A stretch of 64,000 nt of DNA from assembly GCF_000478585.1 (NCBI RefSeq), contig NZ_ARWI01000001.1, positions 1,488,001 through 1,552,000 of the forward strand, given 5' to 3'. The notes beneath the pieces are model-generated. The model had not been told where the DNA came from, did no database searches, and was given only the letters and a program-made list of their open reading frames with translations. The position numbers were made by a program, and so were the translations under genes. This DNA is from Thiomicrorhabdus sp. Kp2. GTDB lineage: Bacteria > Pseudomonadota > Gammaproteobacteria > Thiomicrospirales > Thiomicrospiraceae. Of this stretch, positions 47,505 through 56,000 are shown one piece after another (position 1 is the stretch's first letter; each line of letters opens with the position of its first letter).

Positions 47505-48077
47505 CTATCTCCGAAATGGAACGATATTCGATCCACGCTGTTCTATTTGTTTCATACGTTTAACTAAATTCTCTCTACCGCGAGAAATTCTACTCATCAC
47601 TGTGCCGATGGGTGTGCTAGTTATTTCAGCAATCTCTTGGTAACTAAACCCTTGTAAGTCCACCAATGCAATGGCTTCACGTTGCTCAAAAGGTAAGCTT
47701 GCCATCGCTTTAAATAAACACTCTGAATCTTGTTGAGCAATAAATTGTGTCTCACTGCATTCTTGAATAAAGAGCTCATCAATTTCTGTCTCATCAGCCC
47801 ACTGCCAACGTTTATTAAAACGCATTATATCCAAAAAGTGGTTACGCATTATCTTAACTAGAAATGCATCTAAATGCTCCAAACTTTCAATATCTATCGA
47901 CTTTTCTAACACTTTAAGAAAAGTCTCTTGAACAAGATCTTCAGCGACTGACGCCTGATGGCACCAAGCATATGCTAAGCGATATAGGTTTTGATGCTTT
48001 TGTGCTAACAGAGCATTAAGTTGTCGCTTTTTCTTTGTGTCGCCAAACAAGTTTGCAACCTGAGTCATTAATATCAT
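47505..48077 (-). CDS. ECF-family RNA polymerase sigma factor
   Basis: 190 residues. Region 2 (YRLAYAWCHQASVAEDLVQE, FLVKIMRNHFLDIMR) and region 4 (LPFEQREAIALVDLQGFSYQ, EIAEITSTPIGTVMSRISRG) are both intact. Start at ATG 48077; ATG 48068 is possible. It is followed at once by its anti-sigma factor, the usual arrangement, and faces the dsrE-dsrE-porin genes across a 208-base gap, which are the obvious first targets. Confidence 0.93.
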   Translation of the reverse strand: MILMTQVANLFGDTKKKRQLNALLAQKHQNLYRLAYAWCHQASVAEDLVQETFLKVLEKSIDIESLEHLDAFLVKIMRNHFLDIMRFNKRWQWADETEIDELFIQECSETQFIAQQDSECLFKAMASLPFEQREAIALVDLQGFSYQEIAEITSTPIGTVMSRISRGRENLVKRMKQIEQRGSNIVPFRR

Positions 48078-48106
48078 TTTGATGTCTTATTAAAATTAGC
48101 CTTTTT

Positions 48107-48120
48107 TCGATACTAATCGA
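48107..48120. promoter_or_regulatory. Short inverted repeat upstream of the sigma gene
   Basis: TCGAT (48107-48111) and ATCGA (48116-48120) around ACTA, 30-43 bases upstream of the sigma start. Possible operator; weak because the arms are short. Confidence 0.25.
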
Positions 48121-48211
48121 TAAAGTTTTTTTTGTAAAACCTTTTATATATTAGCAAGTTACGATATTAATTATGCTGTTAAGCCAATAAGTTATTTTAT
48201 TTAAAATTAAT

Positions 48212-48237
48212 GGAATAAAACATTTCATTCAAACGTT
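48212..48237 (+). promoter_or_regulatory. Candidate ECF-type promoter for the dsrE-porin genes
   Basis: GGAATA (48212-48217) and CGTTTA (48234-48239 region) are separated by 16 bases, resembling the GGAAC...CGTT form of many ECF promoters. It lies about 50 bases before the first DsrE gene. No equally good copy was found before the sigma gene on the other strand. Confidence 0.3.
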
Positions 48238-48285
48238 TAAAGGTTAAGCGCGCCAAATTTGATTCAACTTTTACAAGGAAGATAC

Positions 48286-48744
48286 ATGCAAAAATTATTT
48301 ACCCAAAACTTAATAGGCCTGTTGCTAAGTCTATTTGTTTGTTTACCAAGTTACGCTGCTCAAAAAGAAGCCCCATTGCCCGATACTTTTGCAGAAAACA
48401 AAGTGGTACTTCAAATTAGCGATAGTGATCCTTTCAAACAAACATTGGTACTCAATGTGGCTGGCAACTTACAAAGATACTATGGAGAACAAAATGTGGA
48501 TATTGAAGTGGTTGCTTTTGGGCCTGGAGTAAGACTGATGTTTGATGGCAATGCCAATACCGACCGCATAAATAACTTGATTGCCCATGGCGTGCGCTTT
48601 AGCGCTTGCGAAAATACCATTGACAATATGGCAAAAAAACTCGGCCATAAACCCAAAATTCAAAACAGTGTCACTACCGTTCCTGCTGGTGCAGGCCGTA
48701 TTTTGCAGCTCAATAAAGCGGGTTGGCAAATTCTTAAACCTTAA
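48286..48744 (+). CDS. Secreted DsrE-family protein 1
   Basis: 152 residues from ATG 48286 (AAGGAAG 4 bases upstream; an earlier ATG at 48259 lacks this). A signal peptide ends near PSYAA (about residue 24). The mature part fits the periplasmic DsrE-like family (COG1416 type): VVLQISDSDPF, VEVVAFGPGVRLM, HGVRFSACENT with C108, then TTVPAGAGRILQLNKAGW. DsrE proteins bind or relay sulfur on a conserved Cys in several systems, but this secreted branch has no known function. Followed after 17 bases by a paralogue. Confidence 0.85.
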   Translation: MQKLFTQNLIGLLLSLFVCLPSYAAQKEAPLPDTFAENKVVLQISDSDPFKQTLVLNVAGNLQRYYGEQNVDIEVVAFGPGVRLMFDGNANTDRINNLIAHGVRFSACENTIDNMAKKLGHKPKIQNSVTTVPAGAGRILQLNKAGWQILKP

Positions 48745-48761
48745 CCTTATGAGAAATCATC

Positions 48762-49250
48762 ATGCATAAAATCAAACAAATATTGCCATTTATTTTCTTA
48801 ATTGCATTGATCAGTCAATCCACACTCATCATGGCGGCAAATGAACGATATGCCAAACAAAAAGTGGTTTATCACATCAACTATGATGACGCCAAAAAGC
48901 AGTCTAGCACATTAAGAAATATTGAAAATCATATCAATGCAGTGGGTGCGGACAATTTAGAAATCCGAGTAGTGTTACATGGCGATGGTCTCTCTTTAAT
49001 CATTAAACCTGAAGCCTTAAACGATGTGCCAAGATTCAAACACGCCAATGCCAATCAAGTGATGGCACAAAAAATTGATAAGTTAAAACTTCAAGGCGTC
49101 AATTTTAATGTGTGTGCAAATACCGTAAAAGGGCGAAATGTAGATACTGAAAAACACCTTTACGATGTATCTAAAGAAGACATAGTGCCAAGTGGTGTGG
49201 CCGAGTTAGCTCATTTACAAAGCCAGGGTTTTACCTACCTTAGACCTTAA
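48762..49250 (+). CDS. Secreted DsrE-family protein 2
   Basis: 162 residues with a signal peptide (LPFIFLIALISQSTLIMAA). The mature domain matches its neighbour in layout: KVVYHINYDD, LEIRVVLHGDGLSLI, QGVNFNVCANT with C118 as its single conserved Cys, then DIVPSGVAELAHLQSQGF and YLRP at the end. It differs enough from protein 1 to be an old duplication. Possible partner or competitor of the anti-sigma DsrE domain. Confidence 0.85.
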   Translation: MHKIKQILPFIFLIALISQSTLIMAANERYAKQKVVYHINYDDAKKQSSTLRNIENHINAVGADNLEIRVVLHGDGLSLIIKPEALNDVPRFKHANANQVMAQKIDKLKLQGVNFNVCANTVKGRNVDTEKHLYDVSKEDIVPSGVAELAHLQSQGFTYLRP

Positions 49251-49326
49251 AGTAAAAGACATATAAACATAAAAAAATAGAACAAAAAATAAAACAAAAA
49301 ACAAGAAATAATCAAAGAGGATTAAC

Positions 49327-50616
49327 ATGTTTAACAAACCATATACCTTCAAAAAATCGGCCATTTTAATGGCATTGACCTGTGCCATGAGTACACAATC
49401 GGTTCAGGCTGCAAACTGGCTGATGCTTCAAGGAACTGAAAAAGCAGATCAAGCACCCAGAGCTAAAGTATGGGGTTTTGCCCAAATTGACTATCAACAA
49501 ACGGATGACACCACCATTCAAGCGGGCCCTAACGCGGGTAAAAAAGCGGCGTTTAACCAAATGCAACCGCAATTAACAACAGCGAGTGGCTTTAATGTAA
49601 AACGTGCACGTATTGGGGTGAGAGGTGCAAACTTTCCTTTAGACAAAAATGTGAACTACTTCCTAATGGCTGAATTTGGTAATAATGGAATTACAACGGG
49701 TGAAAGCGGTTCACAGGGTCAATTAACGGATGCCAGCGTGACGCTTAACCATATTGAAGGGGCACGTGTTCGTGTAGGATTATTTAAAACACCTGGTTCT
49801 GAAGAGTCGTTTAAAGGCATACCCGTTTTCAATTATGTTAATTTTACCAATGGAACAGATCGCCTTTTAATTGAAAGAAAAATTGATACCAGCGGTGTTA
49901 GAACCGATCCCGCTTTTGCGGTACGCGATACGGGAATACAGGTTTTTGACACTTTTAAACAAGGTGACTGGGAGCACAGTTATGCCATTATGTATGGTAA
50001 TGGTAATGGCTTAGCTCTCTCTGATGATGATAAAAACAAAGACCTTTATTTGTATGCTTCTACTGAAAAAGTGTTCAATAACACACAAGGGCCAAGACGT
50101 CAGAGTCTTAAATTATATGCTTGGTCGCAAGATGGTAAACGCACCTATGGAACCGATGAGTACAATCGAGATCGTGCTGGGGTTGGTATGACCTATTTTG
50201 ATGGTAAATATCGTTTGGCGGCAGAGTACTTTACGGCGGACGGAATGATATTTGGTGGCCCAGCAGGTGGTGTAGCTGGTAATCCTTTAACTGTTTTCAC
50301 TGATCAAAAAGCAACAGCTTATCAGCTAGACTTTGGTTATCGCATCAAGCCTAATATTGAATTAAATGCTCGATACGATGTTTTAGATAGTGCAACCGAA
50401 ACAGATATTCAAACGGGCACAAATGGCGATAAACGTCGTTTATTCACCACAACCACTTTAGGTGCTCAGTACTTCTTTAATAAGAAAACATCTGTACGCT
50501 TAAACTACGAAATTCGTAACTTAGAAGCGCCAGATGCCCCTTCGAGCGCACCTGTGCATGATATTTTAGATGGTTTGGATAACCGTGTTTCAGCGCAGGT
50601 TATGATGGTTTTTTAA
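49327..50616 (+). CDS. OprO/OprP-type outer membrane porin
   Basis: 429 residues with a signal peptide (ILMALTCAMSTQSVQAA). The mature chain has alternating beta-barrel character: VWGFAQIDYQQ, FNVKRARIGVRG, YFLMAEFGNNG, RVRVGLFKTPGSEES, and a C-terminal phenylalanine (SAQVMMVF) as in porins. The family includes phosphate- and polyphosphate-selective porins, but the solute here is unknown. It lies 76 bases after the second DsrE gene and ends with a terminator, so it is probably the last gene of that operon. Confidence 0.85.
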   Translation: MFNKPYTFKKSAILMALTCAMSTQSVQAANWLMLQGTEKADQAPRAKVWGFAQIDYQQTDDTTIQAGPNAGKKAAFNQMQPQLTTASGFNVKRARIGVRGANFPLDKNVNYFLMAEFGNNGITTGESGSQGQLTDASVTLNHIEGARVRVGLFKTPGSEESFKGIPVFNYVNFTNGTDRLLIERKIDTSGVRTDPAFAVRDTGIQVFDTFKQGDWEHSYAIMYGNGNGLALSDDDKNKDLYLYASTEKVFNNTQGPRRQSLKLYAWSQDGKRTYGTDEYNRDRAGVGMTYFDGKYRLAAEYFTADGMIFGGPAGGVAGNPLTVFTDQKATAYQLDFGYRIKPNIELNARYDVLDSATETDIQTGTNGDKRRLFTTTTLGAQYFFNKKTSVRLNYEIRNLEAPDAPSSAPVHDILDGLDNRVSAQVMMVF

Positions 50617-50691
50617 AGCTTAACGTTTCAAAAACTTTTTTCGTTGTATTGGATTGTTTAGTATTTCACTGAGATATCAATAAACCAATTT

Positions 50692-50723
50692 GCCTTTACA
50701 CTTTAAGGTGTAAAGGCTTTTTT
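50692..50723 (+). terminator. Rho-independent terminator after the porin gene
   Basis: GCCTTTACAC (50692-50701) pairs perfectly with GTGTAAAGGC (50708-50717), followed by TTTTTT. Confidence 0.88.
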
Positions 50724-50765
50724 GTTTTGGCTGTATGGTCTTGATTAATCTATTTCAATACTTAT

Positions 50766-52829
50766 TTAAGCCGCAATACCACTATGCCTTAATAAAGCGT
50801 CAATCTCAGGTTCACGGCCTCTAAAGCTTTTAAATAGCACCATAGGGTCTATTGAACCACCCGCCGCTAAAATCGTGTTTTTAAAGTGCAATCCTGTTTC
50901 TGAATTTAATATTCCCGTTTCTTCAAACAGACTAAAGGCATCGGCTGACAGAACTTCTGCCCATTTGTAACTGTAATACCCCGCTGCATAGCCACCTGCA
51001 AAAATATGGCTAAAGCTATGTAACGTTCGACTAAAACTCGGTGGTTGCACCACGGCTACTTCATCACGAATTCGTTGGGCAATGTCCAAAATCGCTTCAG
51101 GATTTTCTGGGTTATAGAAGGTGTGTAATTCAAAATCGACCAAGGCAAATTCAATCTGGCGTAACATCATCATGGCAGACTGAAAACCACGGCCTTTTTT
51201 GAGTGCTTGAAACAGTTCGTCGGGCAAGGTTTCGCCTGTTTCAATATGGGCAGAAATGCAGTCTAAACCTTCTCTCTCCCAGCAGAAGTTTTCCATAAAC
51301 TGCGATGGTAGTTCAACGGCATCCCATGGCACACCAGCAATACCCGAGACATCAAGCTGTTCCATTTTGGTAAACAGATGATGAATACCGTGACCAAATT
51401 CGTGGAACAAGGTGGTAACTTCATCGTGCGTTAAACACGCTTCTTTATCGCCAATTGGTGGTGTGAAATTACACACCAAATAGGCTACTGGTGTTTGCAG
51501 TTGACCTTTTGGATGCTGCCAACGAGTAATCGCTGAATCCATCCAAGCACCACCCCGTTTATTTTCACGTGCATACAAATCAAGATAAAAATGTCCCACA
51601 ACATGATTGCTTTCATCGGTTAACTCATAAAACCTAACCTCTTTGTGCCATGTTTCTACATCACGTTTTGCGGTAATCTTAATACCAAAAAGGGTTTGTG
51701 TAATTGAAAACAAGCCCTGTAAAACGGTTTCTACTGGGAAATACGGGCGCAGTTTTTCTTGTGATAATGAGAGTGTTTTATTCTTTAATTTCTCTGAGGC
51801 GTAGGTAACATCCCAAGGCATAAAGTCTTCAATAGCCAGTTCAGCTTTAGCAAACGCTTTTAAAGTGGCTAACTCTTGTTCTGCTTGCGGTTTAGACTTA
51901 ACCGCTAAGTCTCTTAGAAAGCCTAACACCTGCTCAGTCGTCTCTGCCATTTTGGTTGCTAAAGAGTACTCTGCATAATTTTTAAATCCTAGCAGACTGG
52001 CTAGCTGATGACGGTCGGCACGAATAATTTCAATTAATTCACTGTTATCAAACTCAATCTTATCCGCTTGGTCTGATGCACGAGTGCTAAAGGCTTTATA
52101 GACTTCGGCTCGTAGCTCTCTATTCTCTGCATGGGTCATCACCGCTAAATATGAAGGGAAATCTAAAGTGACACACCAGCCTTTTAATGACTTCTGCTCA
52201 GCCAATTGTTGCAATAATCCCATTGCCGATTCTGGCAGGCCTGCCAACTCACTTTCATCTTCAATATGTTTTAACCAGGCCTGGGTAGATTTCAAAACAT
52301 TATTACCAAACTGGCTACTATTTTGCGATAAACGCTGTTTAAGCTCTTTGTACACCGCTTGCTTATCGGCTGGTAGAGCAATACCGCTTAAACGAAAGTT
52401 ACGTAGGGCGTTTTCAATGACTTTTTTCTGAGCCAGGTTGTAATCTTTATATTCAACACTTTGTGAAATAGCATTAAACTTTTTATAAAGACCTGCATTC
52501 TGACCATTTTCTGTGTAGTACTGAGTGACTTTTTCTAAGCAGTTAGTATAAGCCTTATGCCACTCATCACTGTTCATTACCGCATCTAAGTGTCCTACTG
52601 GTCCCCAAACTTTTTCAAAACGGTTATCAATAGCCTCTAGTGGCTCAACAAAATTTTGCCAGGTGGGCTGTTCTGTTGAGGCAACTAACTCATCAATAAC
52701 ATTTTTATTGTCTGTTAAAAGTTGTGAAACAGCGGGTTCAATATGTTCCACGTGAAACGCATTGAATTCTGGAAAATGTGTGTTCGATAAGAAAGGATTA
52801 TTTGAGGTAGAAATTGTGGTTTGTGTCAT
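50766..52829 (-). CDS. prlC: Oligopeptidase A (M3 family metallopeptidase)
   Basis: 687 residues, usual length. The zinc site HEFGHGIHH with the downstream Glu in the WDAVELPSQFMENF stretch is intact, and NPFLSNTHFPEFNAFHVEHIEPAV is the typical opening. The enzyme degrades oligopeptides such as cleaved signal peptides in the cytoplasm. A parS-like site lies in the codons for AFHVEH (52744-52759), and a CCAGGCCTGG at 52275. Confidence 0.95.
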   Translation of the reverse strand: MTQTTISTSNNPFLSNTHFPEFNAFHVEHIEPAVSQLLTDNKNVIDELVASTEQPTWQNFVEPLEAIDNRFEKVWGPVGHLDAVMNSDEWHKAYTNCLEKVTQYYTENGQNAGLYKKFNAISQSVEYKDYNLAQKKVIENALRNFRLSGIALPADKQAVYKELKQRLSQNSSQFGNNVLKSTQAWLKHIEDESELAGLPESAMGLLQQLAEQKSLKGWCVTLDFPSYLAVMTHAENRELRAEVYKAFSTRASDQADKIEFDNSELIEIIRADRHQLASLLGFKNYAEYSLATKMAETTEQVLGFLRDLAVKSKPQAEQELATLKAFAKAELAIEDFMPWDVTYASEKLKNKTLSLSQEKLRPYFPVETVLQGLFSITQTLFGIKITAKRDVETWHKEVRFYELTDESNHVVGHFYLDLYARENKRGGAWMDSAITRWQHPKGQLQTPVAYLVCNFTPPIGDKEACLTHDEVTTLFHEFGHGIHHLFTKMEQLDVSGIAGVPWDAVELPSQFMENFCWEREGLDCISAHIETGETLPDELFQALKKGRGFQSAMMMLRQIEFALVDFELHTFYNPENPEAILDIAQRIRDEVAVVQPPSFSRTLHSFSHIFAGGYAAGYYSYKWAEVLSADAFSLFEETGILNSETGLHFKNTILAAGGSIDPMVLFKSFRGREPEIDALLRHSGIAA
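52744..52759. repeat. parS-like site (near-consensus)
   Basis: TGTTCCACGTGAAACG matches the form TGTTNCACGTGAAACA except for the last base. Within prlC. Confidence 0.7.
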
Positions 52830-52918
52830 AAATGGGTGTCTTTATTTTTTCGTATTAGATTAAATAAGGCTACATAAGTTTGCAGAGCGTATCTGAACAT
52901 TATAGCGTAAACAAAAAG

Positions 52919-52934
52919 TTACCAGGCCTGGTAA
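52919..52934. repeat. CCAGGCCTGG palindrome, extended copy (intergenic)
   Basis: TTACCAGGCCTGGTAA, a 16-base perfect palindrome between yjbQ and prlC. All exact CCAGGCCTGG cores in the window start at 3036, 7987, 12084, 12201, 17608, 17687, 19012, 30070, 35745, 37142, 37874, 40231, 52275, 52922, 56676, 61869 and 63678. Confidence 0.9.
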
Positions 52935-52953
52935 CCCTTGAACCTTTCTGTCG

Positions 52954-53373
52954 TTATTGCCCATGGGTAGTAATCACTAATTGTCTTGAGCCACCCTGGT
53001 TACGATGCTCACACAAGTAGATACCCTGCCATGTACCTAAATTTGGATAGCCATTGGTAATTGGGATATTTAAATCAAACCCTATAATACTGCCTTTTAA
53101 ATGCGCAGGCATATCATCAGAGCCTTCGTAGGTATGGGTGAAGTAAGCCTTATTTTCGGCCACAACATCATTAAAAAAGCTTTCAAAATCATCACGTACA
53201 GAAGGGTCGGCGTTTTCGTTAATCGTAAGAGAGGCAGAGGTATGTTTAATAAGAACATGCATCATGCCAATTTTAATATCCCTTAACTCTGGTAACTGAT
53301 TAATGATTTCATTGGTAATTAGGTGAAACCCTCTCTTTTGTGGTTTGAGGGTAATGGTTTTTTGAATCCACAT
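52954..53373 (-). CDS. yjbQ: YjbQ family protein (UPF0047)
   Basis: 139 residues. HTSASLTINENADPSVRDDFE, YEGSDDMPAHLKGSIIG and the end QGIYLCEHRNQGGSR are the family signature, with conserved His, Asp and Glu thought to bind metal. Members show weak thiamine-phosphate synthase activity; the real role is unsettled. It lies 41 bases after arsJ on the same strand and could be co-transcribed. Confidence 0.92.
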   Translation of the reverse strand: MWIQKTITLKPQKRGFHLITNEIINQLPELRDIKIGMMHVLIKHTSASLTINENADPSVRDDFESFFNDVVAENKAYFTHTYEGSDDMPAHLKGSIIGFDLNIPITNGYPNLGTWQGIYLCEHRNQGGSRQLVITTHGQ

Positions 53374-53414
53374 ACTCTTTCCTGAATTAACCTAGATTTT
53401 TATAAAAAGTTATT

Positions 53415-54599
53415 TTAAGAACTTGGCACACGTAATACTAGAGCCGCAGAAGCTAAAATAAAAACAAATGCAAATAATAAACACGCTTCCATACCAAAAA
53501 CTTGATAGACATAACCTGATAAAACGGTACCAATTAAGCGACCTCCCGCATTGGCCATATAATAAAAACCAACATCTTTAGAGGCACCATCTTCATTAGC
53601 CATTGCAACAATTAAATACGAGTGTACCGCAGAATTTAATGCAAAGAACAATGCAAATAGCGATAGGCCTACAATAATCACGACTTGAGGGTTATCCATC
53701 AACTGCCAAGCCATAATCAACGGAACTAAGGCCAAAGCCACAGCTAACTTCATGGCAGTACTGACTGTAGGATTGTTGTTTTGACTTTTAGCTAGCCCTA
53801 AAATTTTAGGTGTACTCGCCTGAATGATTCCATAGCCAATAATCCATAATGCCATAAACGTACCTACCTCATAGTGGCTCCAGTTCAAAACACTTTGTAG
53901 ATAGATCGGTAGAGCAACCACAAACCAAATATCACGCGCTCCAAACAGAAAGAACCTTGCTGCAGATAACCAGTTAATAGCAGGTGTCTTAGAAAACATT
54001 TCTGTGAACTTGCTTTTGTTCTTAGCTTTACCCAAAGAACCATCTAAAAAGATAAATGAGACGGTTAAAGCTACCGTTAACATCGCAGCCATAATCCACA
54101 TGGCGTTAGCAAAACCAACAAGCTCTAATAGCACTGCCCCTAAAAAGAAACCCACACCTTTCAAGGCATTTTTAGAACCAGTTAAAACACTTACCCATTT
54201 ATATAAAGTGCCATCGGTATCGCTGGCTAGAGATTTAATGCTGCTTTTTGCACTCATTTTATTGAGGTCTTTAGCTATACCTGATAAGGCTTGAGCTAAC
54301 ATCACATAAACCACACCTAACCATTCGTTAGGTACGGTTAACATCAACAAAGCGATTATTTGCAAACTCAACCCAATGTTCATAGTGACATTTAGACCAA
54401 GTCTTGCGCCTAGCCAACCCCCTACTAAATTGGTCACCACACCAAAAAACTCGTAAAACAAAAACAACATAGCAATGGCTAAAGGGGTGTAGCCCAATTG
54501 GTAAAAATAGAGCAATACCAGCATACGTAATGCACCATCCGTTAAGGTAAATGCCCAATAGTTTGTTGTGACAATGCCATACTGTTGTGTTGCATTCAT
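53415..54599 (-). CDS. arsJ: Organoarsenical efflux MFS transporter ArsJ
   Basis: 394 residues with about 12 hydrophobic segments. The opening YGIVTTNYWAFTLTDGALRM and AKDLNKMSAKSSIKSL are characteristic of ArsJ, which exports 1-arseno-3-phosphoglycerate made by the partner GAPDH. The gap gene lies upstream on the same strand, separated by a 342-base repeat-bearing gap, so arsJ may have its own promoter. Confidence 0.9.
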   Translation of the reverse strand: MNATQQYGIVTTNYWAFTLTDGALRMLVLLYFYQLGYTPLAIAMLFLFYEFFGVVTNLVGGWLGARLGLNVTMNIGLSLQIIALLMLTVPNEWLGVVYVMLAQALSGIAKDLNKMSAKSSIKSLASDTDGTLYKWVSVLTGSKNALKGVGFFLGAVLLELVGFANAMWIMAAMLTVALTVSFIFLDGSLGKAKNKSKFTEMFSKTPAINWLSAARFFLFGARDIWFVVALPIYLQSVLNWSHYEVGTFMALWIIGYGIIQASTPKILGLAKSQNNNPTVSTAMKLAVALALVPLIMAWQLMDNPQVVIIVGLSLFALFFALNSAVHSYLIVAMANEDGASKDVGFYYMANAGGRLIGTVLSGYVYQVFGMEACLLFAFVFILASAALVLRVPSS

Positions 54600-54941
54600 T
54601 TTGAAAACCTTTTACTTGATTTTAAAGTAAACAGGCCTGGTGAAATGACTTTCTAACCAGGCCTGTTAATTGGTTGTTCGGATAACAAAAAAAAATTAAC
54701 CACGAAGACACTAAGACACGAAGATTCAAAAAAATGAATAACAACTATTTGATAAACATGGTTCAAATATTAACTCATGTGTCATAAGCTATTTATTTAT
54801 AGAGTTTTAGAAACCATAACCAATTACAATTTGATTGGTTCGTTCATATAAAACAGGGTTTAGTTTTTAAAACTCTTCGTGCTTTCGTGTCTTCGTGGTT
54901 TAAATTTCTTTTTTACCAATCATTAAATACGTTTAGCCATA
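54600..54941. other. 342-base intergenic region between gap and arsJ
   Basis: No gene seen. It holds two CAGGCCTG-core palindromes (about 54632-54641 and 54656-54665) directly upstream of arsJ and the CACGAAG-type element described separately. Confidence 0.7.
54694..54907. repeat. CACGAAG-type inverted repeat element, copy in the gap/arsJ interval
   Basis: AAATTAACCACGAAGACAC (about 54694 on) and GTGTCTTCGTGGTTTAAATT (to about 54907) are inverted ends, the best-preserved pair of the three copies in the window. Inner bases are unlike those of the other copies. Confidence 0.7.
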
Positions 54942-55964
54942 TTAATTAACAATTCGATTGGCATTGGCTACTTTAACCGCCAACTCCATCATTCTAAGGA
55001 CATAACCAATCTCGTTGTCATACCAAGCCAGTAATTTAACTTGAGTGTCATTTACGACCATAGTAGAAGGTGCATCAATCACACTGGAACAGGTTTCACC
55101 TTCATAATCTACTGATACCAGTGGACGTGTTTCAAACCCAAGAATACCTTTTAGGTAAGTTTCTGATGCTTCTTCCAACACCATATTTACTTCTTCAACT
55201 GTGGTTGGTTTTTCCATCTCTAATACTAAGTCTGTTAAAGATGCATTCATTAAGGGTACACGCACCGCAACACCATTTAACTTACCATTGAGTTCAGGAA
55301 AGATGGTTCCAATAGCCGTTGCAGATCCTGTTGAGGTTGGAATTAATGACTCAAAACTTGAACGAGCACGACGTAAATCTTTATGACCATGATCCACTAC
55401 TTTTTGAGTATTGGTTCTATCATGCATGGTGGTAATCATGCCGTGTTTAATACCCAATTTTTCGTGCATCACTTTAATAACGGGTGCAATACAATTGGTT
55501 GTGCATGAAGCCGACGTAATAATAGGGTCTTTACCTGCAACAAAAATATCATCATTAATCCCCATAACGATATTCTTAATACCCTCTTTCATCGGTGCGG
55601 CCACAATCACTTGTTTTACACCTTGATCAAGATAGGGCTGAATGGTTTCAAGTGTTCTAAACTTACCCGTTGATTCTATGACGACATCCACATTCAAATC
55701 ACCCCATTGGGTTTCAGAAACATCTTTATTCATGGAATAGCCGATTACTTGGTCACCCACAATAATTTGGCCATTTTGTTCTATCGCTTCATTGTGCCAA
55801 CGGCCATGTGCCGAATCAAAGTTTAGGAGGTGAGCTGAACCCACCGCATCTGTTGCAATTTCATTGATATGAACAATTTCAATCTCAGGCCAATCAAAAG
55901 CCACACGCATAGCCAAACGCCCCATACGTCCAAAACCATTAATGGCGATTCTTACCTTTTTCAT
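54942..55964 (-). CDS. gap: ArsJ-associated glyceraldehyde-3-phosphate dehydrogenase
   Basis: 340 residues. NAD-binding [13 protein letters not shown], catalytic Cys C154 in SASCTTNC and the C-terminal [12 protein letters not shown] are intact. The segment MHDRTNTQ in place of the usual MHSYTNDQ is typical of the GAPDH branch found with ArsJ, which adds arsenate to glyceraldehyde 3-phosphate. AGGAG precedes the ATG. It lies 36 bases after the thioredoxin-fusion gene in an ars-type operon. A role in glycolysis cannot be excluded. Confidence 0.9.
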   Translation of the reverse strand: MKKVRIAINGFGRMGRLAMRVAFDWPEIEIVHINEIATDAVGSAHLLNFDSAHGRWHNEAIEQNGQIIVGDQVIGYSMNKDVSETQWGDLNVDVVIESTGKFRTLETIQPYLDQGVKQVIVAAPMKEGIKNIVMGINDDIFVAGKDPIITSASCTTNCIAPVIKVMHEKLGIKHGMITTMHDRTNTQKVVDHGHKDLRRARSSFESLIPTSTGSATAIGTIFPELNGKLNGVAVRVPLMNASLTDLVLEMEKPTTVEEVNMVLEEASETYLKGILGFETRPLVSVDYEGETCSSVIDAPSTMVVNDTQVKLLAWYDNEIGYVLRMMELAVKVANANRIVN

Positions 55965-56000
55965 TATTACCGCTCCTTTAGCGCCAATTCTTGTTTAAAA

